Shown in pieces: positions 44,089 to 53,146 of a stretch of DNA of 64,000 bases. The translations under genes were made by a program, and so were the position numbers. The notes below the pieces were generated by a model that worked only from the letters and a program-made list of their open reading frames with translations, was not told where the DNA came from and searched no databases. The DNA comes from Kribbella soli (GTDB lineage: Bacteria > Actinomycetota > Actinomycetes > Propionibacteriales > Kribbellaceae): contig NZ_SJJZ01000003.1 in NCBI RefSeq assembly GCF_004331345.1, positions 496,001 to 560,000 on the forward strand, written 5' to 3'. Numbering within the stretch: the first letter of the stretch is position 1; the number at the start of each line of letters is the position of its first letter.

Positions 44089-45282
44089 ATGAGCGCTGAT
44101 CTCGGTCGCGGACTGACCAGCCTGTTCGTCGTCGTGCTGGTGGCGGCCCTGACACCTGTGCTCGTCGGGTTGCTCAGCCGGCTGCGGATCCCCCAGGTCG
44201 TAGTGCTCATTCTCGGCGGCGTGGTGGTCGGACCGCACGTGCTTGATCTCGCCGACCCGGAAAGTATCGAACTGCTCGCGAACCTCGGTCTGGGGTTCCT
44301 GTTCCTGCTGGCGGGTTATGAGCTCGATCTGGCGGTCTTCCGGCAGCGGGCCGGCAAGCTCGCTGTCGTCGGATGGCTGATCGCGGTGGCGCTGGCCATT
44401 GCGGTCGTCGCGGCGCTCGCGGAGCTGGGGGTCGTGCGGGCGTTCGTGCCGGTCGCGCTCGGCCTGACGACGACGGCGCTCGGAACGCTGTTACCGATCC
44501 TGCGGGACAACAACATGCTGGGCGGGTCGTTCGGCTCCTACGTCCTGGCCGCGGGGGCGGTCGGGGAGTTCCTGCCCGTCGTTGCCATCGCGATCTTCCT
44601 CGGGTCGCACGGCCGGTTCATCGGGCTCATCTCACTGGTCGCGGTGGGCGTCCTCGGGCTCCTGCTGAGTCTGGCGCCCAGACTGGGTCGTGGCGGCCGG
44701 ATCGCGCAGATCCTGTCGGAGGGGCAGGATGCGACCTCGCAGACCACGCTGCGCTGGACGGTCGCGATGTTGCTGCTCCTGCTCGTCATCGCCAGCGACT
44801 TCGGGCTCGACGTCGTCCTGGGTGCCTTCGTGGCGGGTGTCGTCCTGCATCGGTGGGCACCCGGGAACGTCGAGGCGCTGGACCACAAACTCGATGCCGT
44901 CGGCTACGGCTTCTTCATCCCCATCTTCTTCGTGTCGTCCGGGATGGGTCTCGACCTGCACTCGATCGCCGAGGCACCCGGTCGGCTGTTCCTGTTCTTC
45001 TTCTTGCTGCTCGCCGTGCGCGGCCTGCCGACCCTGCTCGTGTACCGATCCGCGCTCGGCTGGCCGCGACGTCTCGAGCTCGTCTTCGTGGTGTCGACGG
45101 CGTTGCCGCTGCTCGTCGCTCTCAGCGAGATCGGACTCGAGACCGGTGAGATGCTGCCCGAGAACGCGGCCGCGTTGGTGGGCGCTGGCGTCCTGTCCGT
45201 GCTGGTGTACCCGGCGATCGCCGTCGCCATCCACCGCAGGATCGCCCGAACGCCCGACGAGCCCGGCGACCCCCGGCCCTAG
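44089..45282 (+). CDS. Cation:proton antiporter (Kef/CPA2-type membrane domain)
   Basis: 397 residues, about 12 transmembrane helices. LSRLRIPQVVVLILGGVVVGPHVLDL and the GLGFLFLLAGYELD segment are hallmarks of the CPA2 family. The acidic residues in AGYELDL fall in the ion-binding helix. There is no C-terminal TrkA-N regulatory domain. It probably exchanges K+ or Na+ for H+. A TTA codon is at 44491. The gene faces the acid-stress operon on the other strand. Confidence 0.88.
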   Translation: MSADLGRGLTSLFVVVLVAALTPVLVGLLSRLRIPQVVVLILGGVVVGPHVLDLADPESIELLANLGLGFLFLLAGYELDLAVFRQRAGKLAVVGWLIAVALAIAVVAALAELGVVRAFVPVALGLTTTALGTLLPILRDNNMLGGSFGSYVLAAGAVGEFLPVVAIAIFLGSHGRFIGLISLVAVGVLGLLLSLAPRLGRGGRIAQILSEGQDATSQTTLRWTVAMLLLLLVIASDFGLDVVLGAFVAGVVLHRWAPGNVEALDHKLDAVGYGFFIPIFFVSSGMGLDLHSIAEAPGRLFLFFFLLLAVRGLPTLLVYRSALGWPRRLELVFVVSTALPLLVALSEIGLETGEMLPENAAALVGAGVLSVLVYPAIAVAIHRRIARTPDEPGDPRP

Positions 45283-45294
45283 CTTCTCCGCCGG

Positions 45295-46873
45295 TCAGGT
45301 CGCCGCCGCGTCCGCCCGCCGGCGCGCGGCCGGAATGCCCGACGCACCATGCCGGCGGGACTTCGCGCGATCCAGCGCGGCGTCGAGCGTGATGGCCGCG
45401 TCGATCAGCGCCAGGTGCGTGAAGGCCTGCGGGAAGTTGCCGAGTTGCTGACCAGTCCGGCCGATCTCCTCGGAGAACAGGCCCACGTGATTGGCGTAGG
45501 TGAGCATCTTCTCGAAGATCAGCCGTGCCTCGTCGAGGCGGCCGGCCCGGGCCAGGGCGTCGACATAGTTGAAGGTACAGAGCGAGAACGTGCCCTCATC
45601 ACCGGCCAGCCCGTCCGGTGACGCGGCCGGGTCGTAGCGGTAGACCAGGCTGTCGACCACCAGTTCGGCCTCCATCGCGTCCAGGGTCGACAACCACATC
45701 GGATCGGTGGGCCCGATGGCGCCGACCGTTGCCATCCGCAACATGGACGAGTCGAGCACGGTGTCGCCGTAGTGCTGCACGAAGGCCCCGAGTTTCTCGT
45801 TCCAGCCGCGCTGCAGCACCTGGTTGTGGATCGCGTCCCGCGTCGTCACCCACCGGCCCACCGAGCCGGCAGGCCCCGCTCGGTGGCCAGCCTGATGGCC
45901 CGGTCGAAGGCGACCCAGCTCATCACCCGGCCGTAGGTGAAGTCCTTCTGCCCGCCGCGCGTCTCCCAGATCCCTTCCCCGGGCAGGTCCCAGTTCTCGG
46001 CCAGCCAGTCGACGATGCCCCGCAGGGCGGCCCAGGTCTGGAGGTCGACGTCGATGCCGTGCTGGTCGGCGAAGTAGATGCTGTCCAGCGCCTCACCGTA
46101 GATGTCCATCTGCCGCTGCTCCGAGGCACCGTTGCCGATCCGTACCGGCCGGGAGCCGCGGTAGCCCTCCAGGTGCTCGAGGGACTCCTCGGTCAGATCG
46201 GACGACCCGTCCACGCGGTACATGATGTTCAGTGGGCCGCCTCTCCCGCCGGCCTTCTCCTGAACGCGGTCACGCAGCCAGCCGCAGAAGTCCGCCGCCT
46301 CCTCGGTGAAGCCGAGGCCGAGCAGCGCGTAGACGGAGAACGACGCGTCCCGCACCCAGGTGTAGCGGTAGTCCCAGTTGCGCTCGCCGCCGATCTGCTC
46401 GGGCAACCCGGCCGTCGGAGCGGCGACCAGTGCGCCGGTCGGCGCGTACGTCATCAGCTTGAGCGTGATCGCCGAGCGCTGCAGCATCTCCCGCCACCGG
46501 CCGGTGTATGTCGACTGCGACAACCAGTCGCGCCAGAACGCGGCCGCGTCGTCGAACATGGCGGTGAACTCCGCGACCCGGATCTCCCGCGGTGGCATGA
46601 AGTCGACCACCTCGCCGACGCCGTCCTCGGTCAGGAAGCGGGTGATCAGGATGGCGGTGTCCGGGAAGTACAGCTGCCGGCTGGTGACGTCGGTGCCGGT
46701 CGCCCGAATCCGGAAATGCCGCCACGTTCCTGGTCGAGCAGCGCGGCGAAGACGCTCGGCGAATCGAACCCTGGACAGCAGAACCAGTCAATGGACCCGT
46801 CCGTGGTTACCAGCGCAGCGGTCTGCAGATCGCCGATCATCCCGTGGTCGGCGATGGGTGGGTAGTCGGTCAT
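45295..46873 (-). pseudogene. Glycoside hydrolase family 15 (glucoamylase/trehalase-like), frameshifted
   Basis: A GH15 reading frame starts at ATG 46873 (MTDYPPIADHGMIGDLQTAA) but shifts frame near 46718 and again near 45863. Each shift is repaired by restoring one missing G on the plus strand, after which the frame is one continuous 527-codon run. Recognisable parts are TDGSIDWFCCPGFDSPSVF, WDYRYTWVRDASFSVYALLGLGF and GLFSEEIG. In addition, DFMPP is joined almost directly to FTAMFDDAAAFWRDWL, where relatives have about 80-110 more residues. The start overlaps the ndh stop by 4 bases. Sequencing error could explain the two shifts but not the internal loss. Confidence 0.75.
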
Positions 46874-48234
46874 GATGGATCGTCTCCGGTTCGGTCGTGG
46901 TACAGATCGACGCCACCGGGCGCGACTTGCTGCATCGTGAAGGCTCGTTCGCGCCGGGTCTCCCGGCTGAAGGCGGTCGCCCAACTGAGCACCGCCCCGA
47001 GCCGGTTGCGGTAACCGGTCAGGAAGGCGAGGTGGATGCCGAGCCAGGCCAGCCAGCCGATCCGGCCGCTCAGGTGCACCGGGCCGACCGATACGACCGC
47101 CTGACCGCGCGCGATGTACGCCGCGGAGCCCAGATCGCGGTACTTGAACGGCTTCGGCGGATCGGTCTGGCCGTCCACCTCGTCCCTGATCCGCTTCGCC
47201 GCGTAGTACCCGGTCTGCATCGCCACCTCGCCGACGCCGGGCAGCTCGTCGAGGCTCATCACGTCACCGACCACCGAGATCTCCGGGTGGCCGGGCAGGG
47301 TGAGATCCGGCTGGACCTTGATCCGGCCGGCCCGGTCCTGCTCCGCGCCCGTCGCCTGCGCGAGCACGTCGGCGACCGGCGGCGCCGTCACCCCGGCGGT
47401 CCACAGCACGGTTCCGACCTCGTACGACGTACTCGCGCCGTCGGGTCCCCGGACCACCAACCCGCTCTGGTGGACGTCGGTGACGATCGATCTCAGGTGG
47501 AGCTCGACGCCCAGGTCGGCCAGCGCGGCGGCGGCCTTCGCGGACAACTTCGGCCCGAACGACGCGAGCGGCTCGTCGCCACCGTGGAAGAGCAGCACCT
47601 TCGCCTCGGTGGGATCGATGTCGTGGAACTGCTTGCTCAGCGTCGAGGTGGCCAGCTCACGGATCTGCCCGGCCAGCTCGACACCCGTCGGGCCGGCGCC
47701 GACCAGAGCGAACGAGAGCCACCGCCGGCGCTCCTCGGGATCGGTAGCCGACTGGGCCATTTCGAACGCGCCGAAGATCCGGCGCCGGATCAGCAGCGCG
47801 TCGGCCAGCGTCTTCATGCCGGGTGCGAACGCGGCGAACTCGTCATGCCCGAAGTACGACTGCTGCACGCCGGTGGCCAGGATCAGGTCGTCGTACGGGA
47901 ACTGGATCTCGCCGCCGGTCGGCCGCAGGGCGTGCACGATGCGGGCCTGGACGTCGAAACCGGTCACCGCGGCGAGCACGCAGTCGACGTTGGCGTGCCG
48001 GCGCAGGATGGCCCGCAGCGGCATCGCGATCTCGCCCTCGGACAGCACCCCGGTGGCGCACTGGTACAGCAGAGGCTGGAACAGGTGGTGGGCGGCGCGG
48101 TCGACCAGGGTGACCTGCACCCGCCGACGCCGGAATGCACGCGCCGCGAACAGACCGGCGAAACCGCCGCCCACGATCACCACCCGGCGAGGCTCCGATC
48201 GATCCTCCACGCCGTTCCTGGTACGCCGTCTCAT
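46870..48234 (-). CDS. ndh: Type II NADH dehydrogenase (NDH-2)
   Basis: 454 residues. It oxidises NADH and reduces quinone without pumping protons. FAD site VVIVGGGFAGLFAA (18-31), NADH site FALVGAGPTGVELAG, second FAD motif SVVGDVMSL and AMQTGYYAAKRI are as in NDH-2. The C-terminal amphipathic and hydrophobic region (RIGWLAWLGIHLAFLTGYRNR) attaches it to the membrane. GGAGG lies 7 bases before ATG 48234. It sits 16 bases after zwf. Confidence 0.93.
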   Translation of the reverse strand: MRRRTRNGVEDRSEPRRVVIVGGGFAGLFAARAFRRRRVQVTLVDRAAHHLFQPLLYQCATGVLSEGEIAMPLRAILRRHANVDCVLAAVTGFDVQARIVHALRPTGGEIQFPYDDLILATGVQQSYFGHDEFAAFAPGMKTLADALLIRRRIFGAFEMAQSATDPEERRRWLSFALVGAGPTGVELAGQIRELATSTLSKQFHDIDPTEAKVLLFHGGDEPLASFGPKLSAKAAAALADLGVELHLRSIVTDVHQSGLVVRGPDGASTSYEVGTVLWTAGVTAPPVADVLAQATGAEQDRAGRIKVQPDLTLPGHPEISVVGDVMSLDELPGVGEVAMQTGYYAAKRIRDEVDGQTDPPKPFKYRDLGSAAYIARGQAVVSVGPVHLSGRIGWLAWLGIHLAFLTGYRNRLGAVLSWATAFSRETRRERAFTMQQVAPGGVDLYHDRTGDDPS

Positions 48235-48250
48235 CGTCCCGCCTCCTGGA

Positions 48251-49627
48251 TCATCCGGCCGGGTCGAACCAGATCGCGCCCTGCGGCAGCAGTGCGTCGG
48301 CCTCCTTCGGCCCCCAACTGCCCTTGGCGTACGGGATGACGGGGACGACGTCGTCGAGCACCGGCTCGACCACTCGCCAGGCGGCCTCGACCGTCTGCTG
48401 GGCGGCGAAGAGCGACTGCCGGCCCTCGAGCGCGGCCCCGATCAGCCGGTCGTACGGTCGCTGGTCGGATCCCGCCACCTCGGCGAAGGTGAGGTGCTCG
48501 GCCTGCGCTGTCCAGCCGGCGCCGGGCTTCTTGCCGCACAGAGTAAGCCCGACCTCGCTCCCCGGCCAGATCCGGAACCGCAGCTGGTTCGCGTAGGCGG
48601 AATCCCCGAGCCTGAAGATGTCCTGCGGCGGACGGTGGAACCGGATCACCACCTCGGTCGCGGTGACCGGCAGACACTTCCCTGCCCGAATCGCGATCGG
48701 TACGCCGGCCCAGCGCCAGGTGTCGAGGGTGAGCCGGACCGCGACGTACGTCTCGGTCCGCGACCCGGGCTCGACACCGGCGACGTCCAGGTAGCCGTCG
48801 TACTGCCCGCGCACGGTGTCGTCGGCGGTGAGTGGGCGTAGTGAGCCGATGACCGCCCCCTTCTGAGCCCGCCAGGCGGCGTCGTCGAGATGACCCGGCG
48901 GATCGGCCAGCACGCTCGCGAGCACCTGCAGCATGTGGTTCTGGAGGACGTCGCGGATCGCCCCGGTACGGTCGTAGAAGCTGCCACGGTCGGACACGTC
49001 GAAGTTCTCCGCCATGGTGATCTGGATGCTCGCCACGTGGTCGCGGTTGAGCAGCGGTTCGACCACCGAGTTGGCGAAGCGGGCGAACAGCACGTTCTCC
49101 AACGGGTCCAGGCCGAGCCAGTGGTCCACCCGGTAGATGGCCTCCTCGGGGAAGACCTCGTTCATGGTCGCGTTGAGCTTCTGGGCGCTGGCGAGGTCGG
49201 TGCCGAACGGCTTCTCGACCATCACCCGGGCCTCGTCGGCCTTGCCCGCGACCGCGATGCCCTTGGCGATTCGCCCGAACAGCGGTGGCGGCACCTCGAG
49301 GTAGAACAACGCCCGTTTCCCGGCGCCGACCTCGTCGGCCATGGCGGCGTACGTCGCCTCGTCATCGAGGTCGCCGTCGATGTAGCGCAGGAGGCGGAGC
49401 ATGCCGGCCGCCGCGGGGCTGTCGGGGTCCATCCCGTTGGCCCGCAATGACGCCACCGCGTACGCGCGGAACTGGTCGAGTCCCCAGCCACTCTTGGCCA
49501 CTCCGACGATCGGTACGTCGAGCACGCCCCGGTCGACCAACCCGACCAGGGCCGGGAAGGTCTCCAGCTTCGCGAGATCACCGGTCGCACCGAAGATGAC
49601 CAGCGCGTCCATGTCAGCGGTTGGCAT
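48251..49627 (-). CDS. zwf: Glucose-6-phosphate dehydrogenase, atypical
   Basis: 458 residues. The NADP motif FGATGDLAK (12-20), EKPFG (138-142), the DH pair (168-169) and the catalytic His231 in QNHMLQ are present. The Lys of the usual DHYLGK motif, which contacts glucose 6-phosphate, is Leu173 here (DHWLGL). The sequence after GDLAK (LETFPAL) is also off consensus. It would feed NADPH from sugar phosphate, or use a related substrate. I place the start at ATG 49627 with GGAGA upstream; ATG 49612 is a shorter alternative. Confidence 0.88.
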   Translation of the reverse strand: MPTADMDALVIFGATGDLAKLETFPALVGLVDRGVLDVPIVGVAKSGWGLDQFRAYAVASLRANGMDPDSPAAAGMLRLLRYIDGDLDDEATYAAMADEVGAGKRALFYLEVPPPLFGRIAKGIAVAGKADEARVMVEKPFGTDLASAQKLNATMNEVFPEEAIYRVDHWLGLDPLENVLFARFANSVVEPLLNRDHVASIQITMAENFDVSDRGSFYDRTGAIRDVLQNHMLQVLASVLADPPGHLDDAAWRAQKGAVIGSLRPLTADDTVRGQYDGYLDVAGVEPGSRTETYVAVRLTLDTWRWAGVPIAIRAGKCLPVTATEVVIRFHRPPQDIFRLGDSAYANQLRFRIWPGSEVGLTLCGKKPGAGWTAQAEHLTFAEVAGSDQRPYDRLIGAALEGRQSLFAAQQTVEAAWRVVEPVLDDVVPVIPYAKGSWGPKEADALLPQGAIWFDPAG

Positions 49628-49665
49628 AGCGGTTCTCCACATCAGTAGGGGCTGTCCGGCTCCGA

Positions 49666-50961
49666 TCAACGGCGGGCATCGGAGTTCTCGCCTTCCCGGG
49701 TGGCGCCAAGGCCCTGCCGGTCGCTCATCCGCGCCAGCGCCCGCTCGGACGGGTCGGCGAACGCCGCGTCGGTCGCCCGGTTCAGGGCGTCGAGGTGAAA
49801 CTGCACGACCGCCCGGCGTTCGGGCGGGACTCCGGTCCGCAGATCCTCGAGCAGGGCACGCAGCCGCCGGCAGATCTGCGGCGAGGTGGCGCCGTACAGG
49901 CGGATCTCGGTCACGCCGACGTCGAGGTACTCCGCCCAGCCGCGGGTCCGGACGACCAGGCGGATCTGCCCGCCGACGTCGAGCGCGGTTCCCCGGAAGG
50001 CTCGATCGGAGCAGCCGATCCCGAGCAACAGGTCGCCGATGTGGTTGAGCACCTGGGTCGCTGTGGTGGGGTCGTTGACCGCCGGCGACAGCGCCCGGAT
50101 GGCGATGTCGACCATGATCCGCAGCGCGAAGGCCGGGTCCTGGTCGATCGTGCGCTCCCGGCCCAACGAGACCATCCCGCACAGTCGCCGCAGCTCGGTC
50201 GCGCTCGCTGCCCCGTGAACCTCCATCAGCACGCTCCCCGCGGTCACGAAGTCACCGATCGTGTGCGGTATGACGCAGACCTGCCCGCGGGCCGCCGCGG
50301 ACCGCACGAGGGCCGCGACGTCGACGTCCTGGACGGCGCCCGAGCGCGGCGCCACGATCCGTGCGTCCGGCTCACCACGTATGGCCTGGTTGTCGAAGCT
50401 CCCGGCGGACGAGCTGAAGCCGTCGTCCTCGGCCGCGATCGCCAGGCCGGCCTGTGCCATCGCCGCCGCGACCGCTACCGGCCGCAAGGCATGCACGAAC
50501 CGGTCGAAGTACAGCAGCAGGAGGACCAGGTCGATGCTGACGGCCAGTCCGACCAGGGAGACGCCCAGGTCAGGCACGGAATCGGACTCCACATGGCGCA
50601 GCAAGGCGAAGGCGAAGGTGAACGTGGCCGTGAACGCCGCCAGGACGAGCTTCTGAAGCCGATCCCGGTACCACAGCCGCAGGAAGCGCGGCGACAGCGT
50701 GCCGGTCGCCATCTGTACGACGAGCACGCCGATCGTGACCACGAAGCCGATCAGGCCGACCATCGAGCCGGCGGCGGCCGACAGCACACTGTTCGCGGTG
50801 CCCCCGGAGTACGACCACGCCGGAGGCAGGTCGATGAAGCCCTCGATCCACAGGTCGATCCCGGACAGCACCACACCGGCGACTCCGCCGATCAGCGGCA
50901 CCACCCAGAGGCTCTGCCGAATGGACTGGCGGGCCTGGAAGCCGGCTGCCCAGGACATCAT
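49666..50961 (-). CDS. DUF2254 family membrane protein
   Basis: 431 residues with four N-terminal transmembrane helices (about 18-40, 60-85, 108-125, 130-152) and a soluble C-terminal domain. The segment DPAFALRIMVDIAIRALSPAVNDPTTA is diagnostic of DUF2254, whose function is unknown. It lies 22 bases after the decarboxylase gene and 38 before zwf, inside the same operon. Confidence 0.9.
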   Translation of the reverse strand: MMSWAAGFQARQSIRQSLWVVPLIGGVAGVVLSGIDLWIEGFIDLPPAWSYSGGTANSVLSAAAGSMVGLIGFVVTIGVLVVQMATGTLSPRFLRLWYRDRLQKLVLAAFTATFTFAFALLRHVESDSVPDLGVSLVGLAVSIDLVLLLLYFDRFVHALRPVAVAAAMAQAGLAIAAEDDGFSSSAGSFDNQAIRGEPDARIVAPRSGAVQDVDVAALVRSAAARGQVCVIPHTIGDFVTAGSVLMEVHGAASATELRRLCGMVSLGRERTIDQDPAFALRIMVDIAIRALSPAVNDPTTATQVLNHIGDLLLGIGCSDRAFRGTALDVGGQIRLVVRTRGWAEYLDVGVTEIRLYGATSPQICRRLRALLEDLRTGVPPERRAVVQFHLDALNRATDAAFADPSERALARMSDRQGLGATREGENSDARR

Positions 50962-50983
50962 GGTCGTCGTCCCGTCATCCCGG

Positions 50984-52375
50984 TCAGTGATGGAACCCGG
51001 CCGGCTCCTCCTCCTGCGGCATCGGAGCCGCCAGCCCGTCGAGCCACTCGACCGCGACCCGCACGTCCCGCAGGAACAGGTCGGCCATGTCGTGACTGAA
51101 TCCGTTCCGCACGACCACTCGCAGGACGACCAGATCCTCCCGGTTCGGCGGCATCGTGTACGCCGGCACCAGCCAGCCCCGCTCGCGCAGCTTCCGCGAG
51201 ACGTCGTACGCCGTGTACTTCCTGATACCGTCGGCCATCCGGAACGCGAACACCGGCAGGTCTCGTCCGTCCGAGACCAGCTCGAACTCGGGCATGTCCT
51301 TGAGCGCCTCGCTCAGGTGTACGGCAACGTCCTGGCAGGTCTGCTGGATCCGCCGGTAGCCGTCCCGGCCGAGTCGCAGGAACTGGAAGTACTGCAGCAG
51401 CACCTGCGCGCCGGGCCGGGAGAAGTTGAGCGCGAACGTCGGCATGTTCCCGCCGAGGTAGTTCACCTTGAAGACGAGCTCCTCGGGCAGGTTCTCGGTG
51501 TGCCGCCACAGCACCCAGCCGACGCCCGGATAGACGAGCCCGTACTTGTGACCGGACGCTTGGATCGACGCCACCCGGGGCAGCCGGAAGTCCCACACCA
51601 GGTCGGGCTGCAGGAAGGGAGCGACGAAGCCCCCTGACGCGGCGTCGACGTGCACCGGCACGTTCAGTCCGGTCTGCTCCTCCAGTTCGTCCAGCGCGGC
51701 GCAGATCTGGGCGACCGGCTCGTAACTGCCTTCCATCGTCGAACCGAGGATGGCGACCACACCGATGGTGTTCTCGTCCACGAACCGCACGGCCCGGTCG
51801 GCAGTCAGGTAGAGGTCGTCACCCTCCAGCGGCACGTACCGCGGCTCGACATCCCAGTATTCGGCGAACTTCTCCCACACGACCTGCACGTTCTGGCCCA
51901 TCACGAGGTTGGGCCGGTCGAAGGGCTTACCCGCGGCGCGACGCGCGTGCTGCCAGCGCCGCTTGAGCGCCAGGCCGCCCAGCATGCAGCCCTCGGAACT
52001 GCCCGTCGTCGACGTCCCGATCGCGTCAGCCGCGTCCGGCGCGTTCCACAAGTCGGCGAGCATCCGCACGCATCGGCTCTCGATCTCCGCCGTCTGCGGG
52101 TACTCGTCCTTGTCGACCATGTTCTTGTCGACCGTCTCGGCGTACAGCCGGTCCGCCTCGTCGTCCATCCACGTGGTCACGAACGTGGCCAGGTTGAACC
52201 GCGCGTTGCCGTCCAGCATGACCTCGTCCCGGACGATCCCGTACGCCGACTGAGGCAGCATCTCCTGATCCGGCATCCGGTCTTTCGGGACCGACACCAC
52301 GGTGTCCCTTGTGAACCTTGGTAGGACGGTCAGATCGCCGGCCGCCCGTTTCGTGGTGCTGCTGATCCCGGTCAT
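50984..52375 (-). CDS. gad: Glutamate decarboxylase (PLP)
   Basis: 463 residues. It converts glutamate to GABA and consumes a cytosolic proton. VHVDAASGGF and SASGHKYG-type QASGHKYGLVYPG supply the PLP Asp and Lys277; TSTTGSSEGCMLGGLALKRRW matches GadB. The C-terminus ends FHH. In E. coli GadB a C-terminal His caps the active site at neutral pH, so pH gating is plausible here. No glutamate/GABA antiporter gene is adjacent. It is the first gene of the five-gene operon. Confidence 0.95.
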   Translation of the reverse strand: MTGISSTTKRAAGDLTVLPRFTRDTVVSVPKDRMPDQEMLPQSAYGIVRDEVMLDGNARFNLATFVTTWMDDEADRLYAETVDKNMVDKDEYPQTAEIESRCVRMLADLWNAPDAADAIGTSTTGSSEGCMLGGLALKRRWQHARRAAGKPFDRPNLVMGQNVQVVWEKFAEYWDVEPRYVPLEGDDLYLTADRAVRFVDENTIGVVAILGSTMEGSYEPVAQICAALDELEEQTGLNVPVHVDAASGGFVAPFLQPDLVWDFRLPRVASIQASGHKYGLVYPGVGWVLWRHTENLPEELVFKVNYLGGNMPTFALNFSRPGAQVLLQYFQFLRLGRDGYRRIQQTCQDVAVHLSEALKDMPEFELVSDGRDLPVFAFRMADGIRKYTAYDVSRKLRERGWLVPAYTMPPNREDLVVLRVVVRNGFSHDMADLFLRDVRVAVEWLDGLAAPMPQEEEPAGFHH

Positions 52376-52494
52376 CGCCGCTCACCCCTCGATCACGGCG
52401 ACACGGCGTGCCGCCGCAATCCATCCCATACCCGGGCGTCCGGGACGTCTTCACCCGCTCCGCATGAGGCGCACGCCGTACACCCGCGCGGCAC

Positions 52495-53136
52495 TCAGAG
52501 CGCGCGGACCCAGTTGGCCAGGAGTTCGGCGCCGGCGTCGCCGGACTTCTCCGGATGGAACTGGGTCGCGGAGAGCGGGCCGTTCTCGACGGCGGCGACG
52601 AAGCGGTCGGCGCCGTACGTCGTCCACGTCACCAGCGGGGCGACCGACTCGCGGGCGTCCTGCAGCTGCCACTCGCGGACGCCGTACGAGTGGACGAAGT
52701 AGAACCGTTCCTTCTCGATGCCGTCGAAGAGTGTCGTGCCGCCGGGGACGTCGACCGTGTTCCAGCCCATGTGCGGGACCGGCTGGTCGTCCTTCGGCTG
52801 CAGGCGTTCGACGGTGCCGGGCCACTGCTCGCAGCCCTCGGTCTCGGTACCGTGCTCGATACCGCGGGCGAACAGGATCTGCATGCCCACACAGATCCCG
52901 AGCACCGGACGCCCGCCGGTCAGCCGGCGGTCGACCGCGACATCGCCGCGGACCGCCTTCAGCCCGGTCATGCAGGCCTCGAAGGCACCCACGCCCGGGA
53001 CGAGCAGACCGTCCGCGTTGCAGGCCGCGTCGAAGTCAGAGGTCACCGTGACGTCTGCGCCGACACGTTGCAGGGCACGCTCGCCCGACCGGATGTTGCC
53101 GGAGCCGTAGTCGAGCAGGACGACCCTCCTGCTCAC
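52495..53136 (-). CDS. hisH: Imidazole glycerol phosphate synthase, glutaminase subunit
   Basis: 213 residues. It releases ammonia from glutamine for HisF. The class I amidotransferase triad is Cys82 in GICVGMQ with His and Glu in QFHPEKSG. The GTG start lies 10 bases after hisB. It is the last his gene here; hisA/priA and hisF, which often follow, are absent from the window. Confidence 0.95.
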   Translation of the reverse strand: MSRRVVLLDYGSGNIRSGERALQRVGADVTVTSDFDAACNADGLLVPGVGAFEACMTGLKAVRGDVAVDRRLTGGRPVLGICVGMQILFARGIEHGTETEGCEQWPGTVERLQPKDDQPVPHMGWNTVDVPGGTTLFDGIEKERFYFVHSYGVREWQLQDARESVAPLVTWTTYGADRFVAAVENGPLSATQFHPEKSGDAGAELLANWVRAL

Positions 53137-53146
53137 AGTGCCGCCT

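Noticed and set aside
45846..46610. Two or three separate small GH15-like genes
   Set aside because: The pieces join into one GH15 frame when a single base is restored at each of two points, so they are one damaged gene.
46751..46775. tRNA T-arm-like GAATCGAACCC
   Set aside because: It lies inside the GH15 coding frame and no acceptor or anticodon stem can be built around it.
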